A stretch of 64,000 nucleotides of DNA from Flavobacteriales bacterium (GTDB taxonomy: Bacteria > Bacteroidota > Bacteroidia > Flavobacteriales_F > PHOS-HE28): assembly GCA_016716605.1 (NCBI GenBank), contig JADJWA010000001.1:248001-312000 (forward strand), read 5' to 3'. Of the stretch, positions 7,299-16,959 are shown piece by piece. The position numbers and the translations under genes are program-made. Numbering within the stretch: position 1 is the first letter of the stretch; each line of letters begins with the position of its first letter. The notes below the pieces were generated by a model. That model did not search any database. It had not been told where the DNA came from and saw nothing but the letters and a program-made list of their open reading frames with translations.

Positions 7299-8105
7299 CT
7301 ACGCGGTGATCAATTCACCTTTCATCTTCAGCACATCTTCGATGTAGCTGAACGTTGACAAGACCTCTGCACTCCCGGCCCGCACGGCCACATTGTGCTC
7401 GTAGTGCGCGCTGGGCTTCCCATCCTTGCTCACCACGGTCCATCCGTCGGTGAGCTGGCGCACCTCCTTCACGCCCATGTTGATCATGGGTTCGATTGCC
7501 AGCACCATTCCGTGCTTGAGCTTCACGCCATGCCCGCGCCGACCGTAGTTGGGCACTTCGGGCGCCTCGTGGAGCTTGCGGCCCAAGCCGTGCCCCACCA
7601 ATTCGCGCACCACGCTATAGCCGTGGCTCTCCGCGTGGCTCTGGATCGCGAAGCCGATGTCGCCGGTGCGGTTGCCCTCGAATGCCGCCTCGATGCCCTT
7701 CGTCAGGCACTCCTTCGTCACGCGCAGCAGGCGCTTCACCGGCTCGGCCACCTCGCCAACCATGAAGGTGTAGGCGCTGTCTCCGTACAGGCCGTTCATG
7801 AGCACGCCGCAATCAACGCTGGCCACATCGCCCTCCTTCAGCACCCGGTCTCCGGGCAGCCCATGCACCACTTGCTCGTTCACGCTGATCAGCAATGTGC
7901 TCGGGCAACCATAGAGGCCCTTGAATCCTGGCACCGCGCCATTATCACGGATGAATTCCTCGGCCATGCGATCGAGCTCGCCGGTGGTGACACCGGGGCC
8001 GATGCGCCTGGCCACTTCCGCCAAGGTCCTGCCAACAAGCAAAGAACTCTCCTTCAGCACTGCGATCTCGTCATCGCTCAGGTCAACCTGGGGCTTGCTC
8101 CCCAT
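7299..8105 (-). CDS. map: Methionine aminopeptidase, type I
   Basis: Removes the initiator Met from nascent proteins; cytosolic metalloprotease of the pita-bread fold. 268 residues. The five metal ligands are visible: Asp98 (SVDCG), Asp109 (YGDSAYTF), His172 (LVGHGLGRKLHE), Glu205 (LAIEPMINMG) and Glu236 (HYEHNV), plus the substrate-site His81 and His179. It lies 3 bp after secY, the conserved secY-map-infA order (no adk in between). Confidence 0.97.
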   Translation of the reverse strand: MGSKPQVDLSDDEIAVLKESSLLVGRTLAEVARRIGPGVTTGELDRMAEEFIRDNGAVPGFKGLYGCPSTLLISVNEQVVHGLPGDRVLKEGDVASVDCGVLMNGLYGDSAYTFMVGEVAEPVKRLLRVTKECLTKGIEAAFEGNRTGDIGFAIQSHAESHGYSVVRELVGHGLGRKLHEAPEVPNYGRRGHGVKLKHGMVLAIEPMINMGVKEVRQLTDGWTVVSKDGKPSAHYEHNVAVRAGSAEVLSTFSYIEDVLKMKGELITA

Positions 8106-8108
8106 GGT

Positions 8109-9442
<1,334 letters not shown>

Positions 9443-9446
<4 letters not shown>

Positions 9447-9916
9447 GCCTCAGTCTTGGGGGCGATGGTGACGATCACTTCGGCCTTGCCGCCTTTGGCC
9501 TCGATGGCCGCTTTGGCGGAAGCGCTGAAGGCGTGGGCGGTGATATTGAGCGCTCCCGTTACTTCGCCGCGGCCGAGCACTTTCAGCAAATCGTTCTTGG
9601 CGATCAACCCGTTGGCGCGCAGCACGGCGGGGTCGAGGACGGTGAGGTTCTTATCCGTGGCCAGCGCCTGCAGGGCATCGAGGTTGATGCCCTTGTACTC
9701 CACGCGGGTGGGGTTGGTGAAGCCGAACTTCGGAAGTCGCCGCGCCAAAGGCATCTGGCCGCCTTCGAAGCCGCGCTTGCGGTTGTAGCCGCTGATGGCC
9801 TTCTGGCCCTTGTGGCCCTTGCCGGAAGTGCCGCCGCGTCCGCTGCCTTGGCCGCGGCCCAGGCGCTTGTTCCTCTTGGTGCTTCCCTCTGCGGGCTGTA
9901 GTCTGCTCAGGTCCAT
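9443..9916 (-). CDS. rplO: 50S ribosomal protein L15
   Basis: Late-assembly protein of the large subunit. 157 residues. The Gly/Arg/Lys-rich N-terminus (LGRGQGSGRGGTSGKGHKGQ) threads into 23S rRNA; the globular C-terminal part contains FEGGQMPLARRLPKFGF and ends with NITAHAFSASAKAAIEAKGG. Followed by secY with a 4-bp overlap, the typical spc order. Confidence 0.98.
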
Positions 9917-9963
9917 GATTCGTTATCGTTGTTGGGGCTGCGTGTCCGCCGCCCGGTCTGCTC

Positions 9964-10143
9964 TCAAGCGGCCTTCACGTTCACCAGGTGCTGCACCTTG
10001 CTTACCATGCCCAGCACCTGCTTGGTGCCTTCGTGGGTGATGCTCTTGCCGATGCGGCCCAGGCCGAGGGCCTTCAAAGTGGCCTTCTGCCGCTCTGGGC
10101 ATTTGATCTGGCTGCGGGTCTGGGTGATGGTGATCTTGCTCAT
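9964..10143 (-). CDS. rpmD: 50S ribosomal protein L30
   Basis: 59 residues from the ATG at 10141-10143 to TGA at 9964-9966: MSKITITQTRSQIKCPERQK followed by ATLKALGLGRIGKSITHEGT and a Val-rich end. This matches bacterial L30, a small ferredoxin-like protein of the 50S subunit. Position between rpsE and rplO is the standard one. Confidence 0.95.
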   Translation of the reverse strand: MSKITITQTRSQIKCPERQKATLKALGLGRIGKSITHEGTKQVLGMVSKVQHLVNVKAA

Positions 10144-10175
10144 GGCCTATTGCCGATTGTCTCGGTATGCTGTCG

Positions 10176-10694
10176 TTATCCGTTGAATACGCGTTCCATC
10201 TTCACTCCGCGCTGGCGCGAAACCTGGATCGCATCGCGCATGCTGGTGAGGGCCTCGATGGTGGCCTTCACCACGTTGTGCGGATTGCTGCTGCCCTTGC
10301 TCTTGGCCAGCACGTCTGTGACGCCCACGCTCTCGAGCACGGCGCGCATGGCACCGCCCGCGATCACGCCCGTACCGTGCGCGGCAGGCTTCAGGAACAC
10401 CTGCGCCCCAGCGAACTTGCCCTCTTGCGAGTGCGGGATCGTGCCCTTGAGCACCGGCACCTTCACCAGGTTCTTCTTCGCGTCGTCGATGCCCTTGGCG
10501 ATGGCCTCCTGCACCTCCTTGGCTTTGCCGAGGCCGTGGCCCACCACGCCGTTCTCGTTGCCCACCACCACGATGGCGGCGAAGGTGAAGGTGCGGCCGC
10601 CCTTGGTCACCTTGGTGACACGGTTCAGGGCGACGAGCTTATCCTTCAGCTCGAGCTCGCTGCTCTTTACTTTCTTGAGGTTCGTATCGGACAT
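10176..10694 (-). CDS. rpsE: 30S ribosomal protein S5
   Basis: Protein of the mRNA entry tunnel that affects decoding accuracy. 172 residues: N-terminal dsRBD-like domain at about 16-80 (LKDKLVALNRVTKVTKGGRT, GVVGHGLGKAKEVQEAIAKG) and a C-terminal domain with GTGVIAGGAMRAVLESVGV and GSSNPHNVVKATIEAL. It lies between rplR and rpmD. Confidence 0.98.
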   Translation of the reverse strand: MSDTNLKKVKSSELELKDKLVALNRVTKVTKGGRTFTFAAIVVVGNENGVVGHGLGKAKEVQEAIAKGIDDAKKNLVKVPVLKGTIPHSQEGKFAGAQVFLKPAAHGTGVIAGGAMRAVLESVGVTDVLAKSKGSSNPHNVVKATIEALTSMRDAIQVSRQRGVKMERVFNG

Positions 10695-10706
10695 GTGCGG
10701 TGTTGA

Positions 10707-11060
10707 TCAGAAGTTGAGGCCTGCTTCGCGGGCGGCTTCGGCCAGCGCTTTCACGCGGCCATGGTACAGGTAGCCATTGCGGTCGAACACCACCTTGTCG
10801 ATGCCAGCGGCCTTCGCTTTCTCAGCGATGGCCTGGCCCACGACCTTGGCCTGCTCGATCTTCGGGATGCCGTTGGCCTTCTTGTCCTTGAGCGATGATG
10901 CGCTCGCCAAGGTGCGGCCGGCGACATCGTCGATGATCTGGGCGTACATGCCCGTGTTGCTCCGGTAGATCGACAGGCGCGGGCGCTCATTGGTGCCTTG
11001 CACCGTCTTGCGCACCCGTTGCTGGATCTTCTGTCTGCGTGCTTCCCTGCTGAATGCCAT
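10707..11060 (-). CDS. rplR: 50S ribosomal protein L18
   Basis: Binds 5S rRNA together with L5. 117 residues with a basic N-terminus (REARRQKIQQRVRKTVQGT), the conserved RPRLSIYRSNTGMYAQIIDD, and the C-terminal VVFDRNGYLYHGRVKALAEAAREAGL. Standard length, placed between rplF and rpsE. Confidence 0.98.
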   Translation of the reverse strand: MAFSREARRQKIQQRVRKTVQGTNERPRLSIYRSNTGMYAQIIDDVAGRTLASASSLKDKKANGIPKIEQAKVVGQAIAEKAKAAGIDKVVFDRNGYLYHGRVKALAEAAREAGLNF

Positions 11061-11070
11061 GGCTCAATGG

Positions 11071-11625
11071 TTATTTGCCTGCCGCTTTTCCAGCCTTGCG
11101 ACGCACCACTTCGCCGACGAAGCGCACGCCCTTGCCCTTGTAAGGCTCCGGCTTGCGCAGCGAGCGCAGTTTGGCGGCCACCTGGCCGATGAGTTGCTTG
11201 TCCGCGCTCTCGAGGCGGATGATGGGGTTCTTTCCTTTCTCCTGTCCAGCGGCCACCTTGATCTGCGGGGGCAGCACCAAGGTGATGCCGTGCGAGTAGC
11301 CCAGGGACAACTGCAACTGCTGGCCTTTGGCGGCGGCGCGATAGCCCACGCCCACCAATTCCTGCTCGATCACATAGCCCTCGCTCACGCCCTTCACCAT
11401 GTTGGCGATAAGCGCGCGGTACAAGCCATGCTTGGCACGGTGCGGCTTGGCATCGGTGGGGCGCACGAGGTTCACCACCGTGCCTTCCTTCTTCACGGTG
11501 ATCGCCGGGTCAACGGCCTGCTCCAAGGTGCCCTTGGGACCCTTCACAGTGATCAGGTTCTTATCGCTGATGCTGACCTCCACCCCTTTGGGCAGTTCGA
11601 TCGGCGCTTTTCCAATTCGGCTCAT
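11071..11625 (-). CDS. rplF: 50S ribosomal protein L6
   Basis: Protein near the factor-binding (sarcin-ricin) region of the 50S subunit. 184 residues with two L6 folds: MSRIGKAPIELPKGVEVSIS and GPKGTLEQAVDPAI in the first, VVEGY-like YVIEQELVGVGYRAAAKGQ and the signature PEPYKGKGVRFVGEVVRRKA in the second. Between rpsH and rplR. Confidence 0.98.
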   Translation of the reverse strand: MSRIGKAPIELPKGVEVSISDKNLITVKGPKGTLEQAVDPAITVKKEGTVVNLVRPTDAKPHRAKHGLYRALIANMVKGVSEGYVIEQELVGVGYRAAAKGQQLQLSLGYSHGITLVLPPQIKVAAGQEKGKNPIIRLESADKQLIGQVAAKLRSLRKPEPYKGKGVRFVGEVVRRKAGKAAGK

Positions 11626-11637
11626 GGTAGTGTGTTC

Positions 11638-12036
11638 TTAGCTCACGTAGCAGAGCACTTCGCCGCCCACGTTCAGCGCGCGCGCCTCCTTGTCGGTGAC
11701 CACGCCCTTGCTGGTTGAGATGATGGCCACGCCGAGGCCGTTGAGCACGCGGGGCAGCTGCTCCACATGGGCGTACTTGCGCAGGCCGGGCGTGCTCACG
11801 CGGCTGAGCTCGCGGATGGCGCTCTGGCGGGTCTGCTGATCGTACTTCAGGGCGATCTTGATCAGGCCCTGCTTTCCGTCGTCCTCAGCCTTCCAGGAAA
11901 GGATGTAGCCCTTGTCGTAGAGGATGCGCGTGATATCCTTCTTGAGGTTGCTCGCGGGCACCACCACGACCTTCTTGCGCGCCATGATGGCGTTGCGCAG
12001 GCGGGTGAGGTAATCGGCGATGGGATCGGTGGTCAT
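11638..12036 (-). CDS. rpsH: 30S ribosomal protein S8
   Basis: Primary binder of the central domain of 16S rRNA; in other bacteria S8 also represses the spc operon. 132 residues: DPIADYLTRLRNAIMARKK at the start, and the C-terminal signature SRVSTPGLRKYAHVEQLPRV, then GVAIISTSKGVVTDKEARAL. Located after rpsN. Confidence 0.98.
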   Translation of the reverse strand: MTTDPIADYLTRLRNAIMARKKVVVVPASNLKKDITRILYDKGYILSWKAEDDGKQGLIKIALKYDQQTRQSAIRELSRVSTPGLRKYAHVEQLPRVLNGLGVAIISTSKGVVTDKEARALNVGGEVLCYVS

Positions 12037-12083
12037 GGTCTTGTCTTTTGCGGTCTATCAACTGGTTGAGGAAAGCCTCTCCC

Positions 12084-12353
12084 TTACCAGCTCGTCTTGG
12101 TCACGCCGGGGATCTTGCCCTCCAGGGCCATGTTCCGGAACAGGTTGCGTGAAATGCCGAAGAGCCGGATGTAGCCGCGCGGGCGTCCAGTGATCTGGCA
12201 GCGGTTGTGCATGCGCACCTTGCTGCCATTCACGGGGAGCTGCTGGAGCTTCTCCCACTCGCCAGCCTTCTTCAGGGCAGCGCGCTTGGCGGCATATTTC
12301 TCCACCATGCGTGCGCGCTTGCGCTCGCGGGCTTTCATGCTTTCCTTGGCCAT
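12084..12353 (-). CDS. rpsN: 30S ribosomal protein S14
   Basis: Head protein of the 30S subunit. 89 residues from ATG 12351-12353 (MAKESMKARERKRARMVEKY); a longer in-frame ATG start upstream would add residues with no homology. It ends in QITGRPRGYIRLFGISRNLF. No CxxC pairs are present, so this is the zinc-free, longer type of S14. It sits between rplE and rpsH. Confidence 0.97.
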   Translation of the reverse strand: MAKESMKARERKRARMVEKYAAKRAALKKAGEWEKLQQLPVNGSKVRMHNRCQITGRPRGYIRLFGISRNLFRNMALEGKIPGVTKTSW

Positions 12354-12396
12354 GGTCTCTTTTGTTGGGACCGGGATTACCCGGCCCGTGCTGTTT

Positions 12397-12957
12397 CTAT
12401 TTCTTGTCCTTGTCCGAGAACGGGAATCCGAAAGCGGTGAGCAGGCTCTTGGCCTCCTCATCGGTATCGGCAGTGGTCACCACGGTGATGTCCATGCCTT
12501 GCATGCGCGTCACCTTGTCGATGTCGATCTCCGGGAAGATGATCTGCTCCTTCACGCCGAACGTGAAGTTGCCGCGGCCGTCGAAGCCGGAAGCCTTCAC
12601 GCCGCGGAAGTCGCGGGTACGGGGAAGGCTCACCGCGATCAGGCGGTCGAGGAACTCATACATCCTGTCGCCGCGCAAGGTCACGCGCGCGCCGATGGGC
12701 ATTCCTTTCCGCAGCTTGAAGTTGCTGATGTCCTTGCGTGATACGGTGGCCACGGCCTTCTGACCGGCGATGCTGGTCATCTCGGCCACGGCGTTCTCCA
12801 CGACCTTCTTATCACCCACGGCGCTGCCCAGGCCCTGGTTGAGGGAGATCTTCACGATGCGGGGAACCTGCATGGGGCTGCTGTAGCCGTACTCCTTCTG
12901 GAGCGCGGGGGCCACCTCTGCGGTGTATTTGGCGCGTAGCCGGGGAACGTAGCTCAT
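12397..12957 (-). CDS. rplE: 50S ribosomal protein L5
   Basis: Binds 5S rRNA and contacts S13 and the P-site tRNA. 186 residues: MQVPRIVKISLNQGLGSAVG, GQKAVATVSRKDISNFKLR, GMPIGARVTLRGDRMYEFLD, and FPEIDIDKVTRMQGMDITVV near the end. Standard length. It lies 3 bp after rplX. Confidence 0.98.
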   Translation of the reverse strand: MSYVPRLRAKYTAEVAPALQKEYGYSSPMQVPRIVKISLNQGLGSAVGDKKVVENAVAEMTSIAGQKAVATVSRKDISNFKLRKGMPIGARVTLRGDRMYEFLDRLIAVSLPRTRDFRGVKASGFDGRGNFTFGVKEQIIFPEIDIDKVTRMQGMDITVVTTADTDEEAKSLLTAFGFPFSDKDKK

Positions 12958-12960
12958 GGC

Positions 12961-13281
12961 TTAGGCCTTGTTTTTCTTGGTCTTCACGTAACGCTCCAGC
13001 TTGCCATCCTTATCCAGGCGACGGCCCACTCGGCCGGGTTCGCCGGTCTTAGCGTCGATCAGCATGAGATTGCTGATGTGGATCGGGCCCTCTTTGTCGA
13101 CGATGCCGCCTTGCGGGCTGGCCGTGCTGGGCTTGCTGTGCTTCTTCTGGATGTTGCGGCCCTCGACGATGGCGGTCATGCGCTCGCGATTCACCTCGAG
13201 CACGCGGCCCTGCTTGGTGCGGTCCTCGCCGGCGAGCACCACCACCATGTCGCCTTTCTTGATGTGCGTCTTCTTCTGCAT
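12961..13281 (-). CDS. rplX: 50S ribosomal protein L24
   Basis: Early-assembly 50S protein with a KOW motif. 106 residues: MQKKTHIKKGDMVVVLAGED (KOW at about 7-40), GRVLEVNRERMTAIVEGRNI, and KEGPIHISNLMLIDAKTGEP. It lies 3 bp after rplN, suggesting translational coupling. Confidence 0.97.
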   Translation of the reverse strand: MQKKTHIKKGDMVVVLAGEDRTKQGRVLEVNRERMTAIVEGRNIQKKHSKPSTASPQGGIVDKEGPIHISNLMLIDAKTGEPGRVGRRLDKDGKLERYVKTKKNKA

Positions 13282-13284
13282 GGC

Positions 13285-13653
13285 TTAGAGTACTTCGGGG
13301 GCCAGGGAGATGATCTTCATGAATTTCTTCTCGCGCAGTTCCTTGGCCACAGGGCCGAAGATGCGCGTGCCCTTCATCTCGCCTGCGGCGTCGAGGATCA
13401 CCACGGCGTTGTCGTCGAAGCGGATATAGGAGCCGTCCTTGCGGCGGGTCTCTTTGCTCGTGCGCACCACAACGGCCTTGTGCACGGTGCCCTTCTTGGC
13501 CTGTCCGTTGGGCATGGCATGCTTCACGGTGACCACGATGGTGTCTCCGATGCGCGCATAGCGGCGGGCGGTGCCGCCGAGCACGCGGATGCAGAGCACT
13601 TCCTTGGCGCCGCTGTTATCGGCCACGTTGAGTCGGGATTCCTGTTGGATCAT
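13285..13653 (-). CDS. rplN: 50S ribosomal protein L14
   Basis: Inter-subunit bridge protein of the 50S subunit. 122 residues, the exact family length. MIQQESRLNVADNSGAKEVL at the start and the signature stretch RRKDGSYIRFDDNAVVILDA, then GTRIFGPVAKELREKKFMKI. Between rpsQ and rplX. Confidence 0.98.
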   Translation of the reverse strand: MIQQESRLNVADNSGAKEVLCIRVLGGTARRYARIGDTIVVTVKHAMPNGQAKKGTVHKAVVVRTSKETRRKDGSYIRFDDNAVVILDAAGEMKGTRIFGPVAKELREKKFMKIISLAPEVL

Positions 13654-13665
13654 GGCGGTCTGGGA

Positions 13666-13947
13666 TTACTTGGCGCGCTCGATCACCTCCACCAGGCGCC
13701 AGCGCTTGAGCTTGCTGACCGGGCGGGTCTCCATGATGCGCACGGTGTCACCGATGTGGGCATCGCCCTTCTCATCATGCGCCATGAACTTGCTGGAGAG
13801 CTTCACGAACTTGCCGTACTTGGGGTGCATCACGCGCCGCTCCACGGTGACGGTGATGCTCTTGCTCATCTTATCGCTGGTGACCACGCCGATGCGCTCC
13901 TTGCGGAGGTTGCGGTCGGTGGCGGCTGCGTTGGTCTCGGTGCTCAT
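13666..13947 (-). CDS. rpsQ: 30S ribosomal protein S17
   Basis: Early 16S rRNA-binding OB-fold protein. 93 residues: LRKERIGVVTSDKMSKSITV, ERRVMHPKYGKFVKLSSKF, GDTVRIMETRPVSKLKRWRL. The start overlaps the rpmC stop by 4 bp (ATGA). Confidence 0.98.
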   Translation of the reverse strand: MSTETNAAATDRNLRKERIGVVTSDKMSKSITVTVERRVMHPKYGKFVKLSSKFMAHDEKGDAHIGDTVRIMETRPVSKLKRWRLVEVIERAK

Positions 13948-14156
13948 TTGCCGGCTGTGTTGGCGAGCTCGCGCTTGCGGAGCTCAGTGAGGATGCGCGC
14001 TACTTCCTTGCGCTTGTGGCGCAGCTGCATCGGATTCTCGATGGGGCTCACGGTGTGGCTGAAGCGCAGCTTGGTGAGGCCATTGCGCTCCTCCTGCAGC
14101 TTGTCCTGCAGCTCCTGCACGGTGAGGTCGTTGAGTTCTAGTCCTTTCTTCTTCAT
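13944..14156 (-). CDS. rpmC: 50S ribosomal protein L29
   Basis: Small helical protein at the exit of the peptide tunnel, where trigger factor and SRP dock with L23. 70 residues: LELNDLTVQELQDKLQEERN and RFSHTVSPIENPMQLRHKRK, ending in RILTELRKRELANTAGK. Overlaps rpsQ by 4 bp and follows rplP by 9 bp. Confidence 0.97.
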   Translation of the reverse strand: MKKKGLELNDLTVQELQDKLQEERNGLTKLRFSHTVSPIENPMQLRHKRKEVARILTELRKRELANTAGK

Positions 14157-14165
14157 GGCGCTCGC

Positions 14166-14588
14166 TTATTGGCCGTCGTAATCCTCGCGCATCACGAACT
14201 TGGTGGGGATCGGGAGCTTCTGGGCCGCCAGGCGCAGGGCTTCGGCCGCAGTGGCCTTGGGCACGCCATCCACCTCGAAGATGATCCGGCCGGCATGGCA
14301 CACGGCCACCCAATGGTCCAGGGAGCCCTTGCCCTTACCCATGCGCACCTCCGCAGGTTTGCTGGTGACGGGCTTGTCCGGGAACACCTTGATCCACACC
14401 TGTCCTTCACGCTTCATGTAGCGCGTAAGGGCCACACGGGCAGCCTCGATCTGGCGGCTGGTGAGCCAAACGCTCTCCATAGCCTTCAGGCCGAAGGAGC
14501 CGAGGCTCACACGGTGACCGCGCTGGGCCTGCCCTTTCATGCGGCCCTTGTGCATATTGCGACGCTTGCTGCGCTTGGGTTGCAACAT
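14166..14588 (-). CDS. rplP: 50S ribosomal protein L16
   Basis: 50S protein next to the A-site tRNA and peptidyl-transferase centre. 140 residues: MLQPKRSKRRNMHKGRMKGQ, then ESVWLTSRQIEAARVALTRY and the signature RMGKGKGSLDHWVAVCHAGR. The Arg of the RMGKGKG loop that is hydroxylated in some bacteria is present. Between rpsC and rpmC. Confidence 0.98.
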   Translation of the reverse strand: MLQPKRSKRRNMHKGRMKGQAQRGHRVSLGSFGLKAMESVWLTSRQIEAARVALTRYMKREGQVWIKVFPDKPVTSKPAEVRMGKGKGSLDHWVAVCHAGRIIFEVDGVPKATAAEALRLAAQKLPIPTKFVMREDYDGQ

Positions 14589-14593
14589 GGCTC

Positions 14594-15412
14594 TTAGTTG
14601 TTACGGTTATTTGCTCCACGACCCGCGCCGCCAGGGCCGCGGCGATCACCACCTCCACCGCCGAAGCGACGGTCTCCGCCCGGGCCGCGGCGGTCTCCGC
14701 CACGGCGCTCCGGGCGATCGCCGCCCATGCGAGGACCGGCAGCCCCTCCGCCCCTGGGTTGTCCCACATTGGGGCTCAGGTCGCGCTTGCCATATACTTC
14801 TCCGCGGCAGATCCAGCACTTCACCCCGATGCGGCCCATTTTGGTGTGCGCCTCGGTGATGGCGAAGTCGATGTCAGCGCGCAGGGTATGCAGTGGCACG
14901 CGGCCGTCGCGGTATTTCTCGGTGCGGGCGATCTCGGCGCCGTTGAGGCGGCCGCTCACCTGCAACTTGATGCCTTCAGCTCCCATGCGCATCGTGCTGG
15001 CCACGGCCATCTTCATGGCGCGGCGGAAGCTGATGCGGCCTTCGAGCTGGCGAGCGATGCTGTCAGCCACCAAGCGGGCATCGAGTTCCGGGCGCTTGAT
15101 CTCGAAGATGTTGAGCTGCACGTCCTTGCCGGTGAGCTTCTTCATCTCCTCGCGGAGCTTGTCCACCTCAGCGCCGCCCTTGCCGATGATCACGCCGGGG
15201 CGCGCGGTGTTGATGGTGACGGTGACCAGCTTCAAGGTGCGCTCGATGACGATCTTGCTCACGCTGGCCTTCTTCAGACGGGCCATCAGGTAGGTGCGGA
15301 TCTTCTCGTCCTCCACCAATTTCTCGGTGTAGTCGTTGCCGCCGTACCAATTGCTGTCCCAGCCCTTGATGAAGCCGAGGCGCTGCCCGATCGGATGTGC
15401 TTTCTGTCCCAT
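14594..15412 (-). CDS. rpsC: 30S ribosomal protein S3 with Gly/Arg-rich tail
   Basis: mRNA-entry protein with helicase activity in the ribosome. 272 residues. N-terminal KH domain (about 40-110: GVIIGKGGAEVDKLREEMKK) and the C-terminal S3 domain (RISFRRAMKMAVASTMRMGA, GRLNGAEIARTEKYRDGRVP, ITEAHTKMGRIGVKCWICRG). Residues from about 220 form an added RGG-type tail made of repeats like GGDRRGPGG and RFGGGGGD, ending GANNRNN. Such a tail is absent from E. coli S3 and is probably disordered and RNA-binding. Confidence 0.97.
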   Translation of the reverse strand: MGQKAHPIGQRLGFIKGWDSNWYGGNDYTEKLVEDEKIRTYLMARLKKASVSKIVIERTLKLVTVTINTARPGVIIGKGGAEVDKLREEMKKLTGKDVQLNIFEIKRPELDARLVADSIARQLEGRISFRRAMKMAVASTMRMGAEGIKLQVSGRLNGAEIARTEKYRDGRVPLHTLRADIDFAITEAHTKMGRIGVKCWICRGEVYGKRDLSPNVGQPRGGGAAGPRMGGDRPERRGGDRRGPGGDRRFGGGGGDRRGPGGAGRGANNRNN

Positions 15413-15429
15413 AGGTTCTTGTTCTCGGC

Positions 15430-15828
15430 TTAGGCTTCGGTGCTATCGACGATGAGGCTCACGTGGTTGCTGCGCTTCTTCATGCGGTAAGCGCGGCCTT
15501 GCGGCGCGGGCAGCATGCGCTTGAGCCCGCGGGCCTCGTTCACTTGGACGCTGGTCACTTTCAGCGCGGCTTCATCGGCCTTACGGCCTTCGTTCTTGGC
15601 CTCCCAGTTTGCGATGGCGCTCATCAGGAGCTTCTCCAGGTCCCGGCTGCTGTGGCGGGTGCTGAAGCGCAGGATGCCCAGTGCCTTGTCCACGTTCTCA
15701 CCGCGGATCAGGTCGGCCACCTGCCGCATGCGGCGGGTGCTGGTGGGCACATTGCGCAGGTGCGCGATGGCCACGGTCTTCATGGCCTCCTTGCGGGCCT
15801 TGGCGGCGAGGTGCTTACGCTGTCCCAT
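15430..15828 (-). CDS. rplV: 50S ribosomal protein L22
   Basis: 50S protein whose beta-hairpin lines the exit-tunnel constriction where macrolides bind. 132 residues: STRRMRQVADLIRGENVDKA, SRDLEKLLMSAIANWEAKN, and the loop region GLKRMLPAPQGRAYRMKKRS. Between rpsS and rpsC. Confidence 0.97.
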   Translation of the reverse strand: MGQRKHLAAKARKEAMKTVAIAHLRNVPTSTRRMRQVADLIRGENVDKALGILRFSTRHSSRDLEKLLMSAIANWEAKNEGRKADEAALKVTSVQVNEARGLKRMLPAPQGRAYRMKKRSNHVSLIVDSTEA

Positions 15829-15831
15829 GGC

Positions 15832-16101
15832 TTAGTTGCTCTTATTGCCGCTGTGTCCACGGAAGGTTCGCGTGGGGGCGAATTCGCCCAGCTTGTGGCC
15901 CACCATGTTCTCGGTCACATAGACCGGAATGAACTTGTTGCCATTGTGCACGGCGATGGTGAGGCCCACGAATTCGGGGCTGATCGTGCTGGCGCGCGAC
16001 CAGGTCTTGATCACGTTCTTCTTGCCCGAGGCCTGCGCCTCGCCTACCCGCTTGGAGAGCTTGTAGTGGATGAACGGCGGTTTCTTGAGTGAACGGCTCA
16101 T
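15832..16101 (-). CDS. rpsS: 30S ribosomal protein S19
   Basis: Head protein that forms a complex with S13. 89 residues: MSRSLKKPPFIHYKLSKRVG, TWSRASTISPEFVGLTIAVH, and the signature GHKLGEFAPTRTFRGHSGNK. It lies 3 bp before rplV. Confidence 0.98.
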   Translation of the reverse strand: MSRSLKKPPFIHYKLSKRVGEAQASGKKNVIKTWSRASTISPEFVGLTIAVHNGNKFIPVYVTENMVGHKLGEFAPTRTFRGHSGNKSN

Positions 16102-16116
16102 GATCTATGCTTGGAA

Positions 16117-16956
16117 CTAGGCGCCCTTCTTGGCGTTGATGCGTTCGAGGATGAAACGGTTGCTGCGGTTCTTCGGCGCGCGGGTCTTCTTACCCTTGGC
16201 CAACAGGCCTTTCCGGCTGCGCGGATGACCGCCGGAGGCACGACCCTCGCCGCCACCCATCGGGTGATCAACCGGATTCATTGCCACGGCGCGCGTGCGC
16301 GGGCGCCGGCCCTGCCAGCGGCTGCGGCCGGCCTTGCCGCTCTTCTGCAGCATGTGCTCGCCGTTGCCCACGGTGCCCACGGTGGCCAGGCACGATACGA
16401 GCACCATGCGCAACTCGCCGCTCGGCATCTTCAGCGTGGCATAGCGGCCCTCACGTGCGCTGAGCTGCGCGAAGGTCCCCGCGCTGCGTGCGATGGACCC
16501 GCCCTTGCCGGGCTGCAGTTCCACGTTGTGCACCACGGTGCCCAAAGGAATCTCACTCAGCGGGAGTGCGTTGCCCACTTCGGGCGCTACACCGCTGCGG
16601 CCGCTCAGGAGCACCTGCCCGACCTGCAGGCCGGTGGGCGCCAGGATGTAGCGCTTCTCGCCATCGGCGTAGTTGAGCAGGGCGATGCGCGCGCTGCGGT
16701 TCGGGTCGTATTCGATGGTCTTCACCGTGGCCGGGATGCCATGCTTGTCGCGCTTCACATCCACGATGCGGTAGCGCTGCTTGTGGCCGCCGCCGATGTA
16801 GCGCATGGTCATCTTGCCCTGATTGTTGCGGCCACCGGACTTATTGGCGCCGCTGGTCAGGGACTTCTCGGGCACGTTGGTGGTCACGCCCTCGAAGTCG
16901 GTGATCACGCGGTGGCGCGTGCCGGCGGTAACGGGGTTGAGCTTGCGGATACCCAT
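16117..16956 (-). CDS. rplB: 50S ribosomal protein L2
   Basis: Core 50S protein required for subunit joining and peptidyl-transferase activity. 279 residues: RHRVITDFEGVTTNVPEKSL, NNQGKMTMRYIGGGHKQRYR, the SH3-like part GTVVHNVELQPGKGGSIARS, and the C-terminal signature MNPVDHPMGGGEGRASGGHP containing the His that lies close to the catalytic centre. Between rplW and rpsS. Confidence 0.98.
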   Translation of the reverse strand: MGIRKLNPVTAGTRHRVITDFEGVTTNVPEKSLTSGANKSGGRNNQGKMTMRYIGGGHKQRYRIVDVKRDKHGIPATVKTIEYDPNRSARIALLNYADGEKRYILAPTGLQVGQVLLSGRSGVAPEVGNALPLSEIPLGTVVHNVELQPGKGGSIARSAGTFAQLSAREGRYATLKMPSGELRMVLVSCLATVGTVGNGEHMLQKSGKAGRSRWQGRRPRTRAVAMNPVDHPMGGGEGRASGGHPRSRKGLLAKGKKTRAPKNRSNRFILERINAKKGA

Positions 16957-16959
16957 GGC

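Noticed and set aside
12371..12384. Small hairpin CCGGG-ATTA-CCCGG between rplE and rpsN
   Set aside because: Only five base pairs in a GC-rich gap; not distinguishable from chance.
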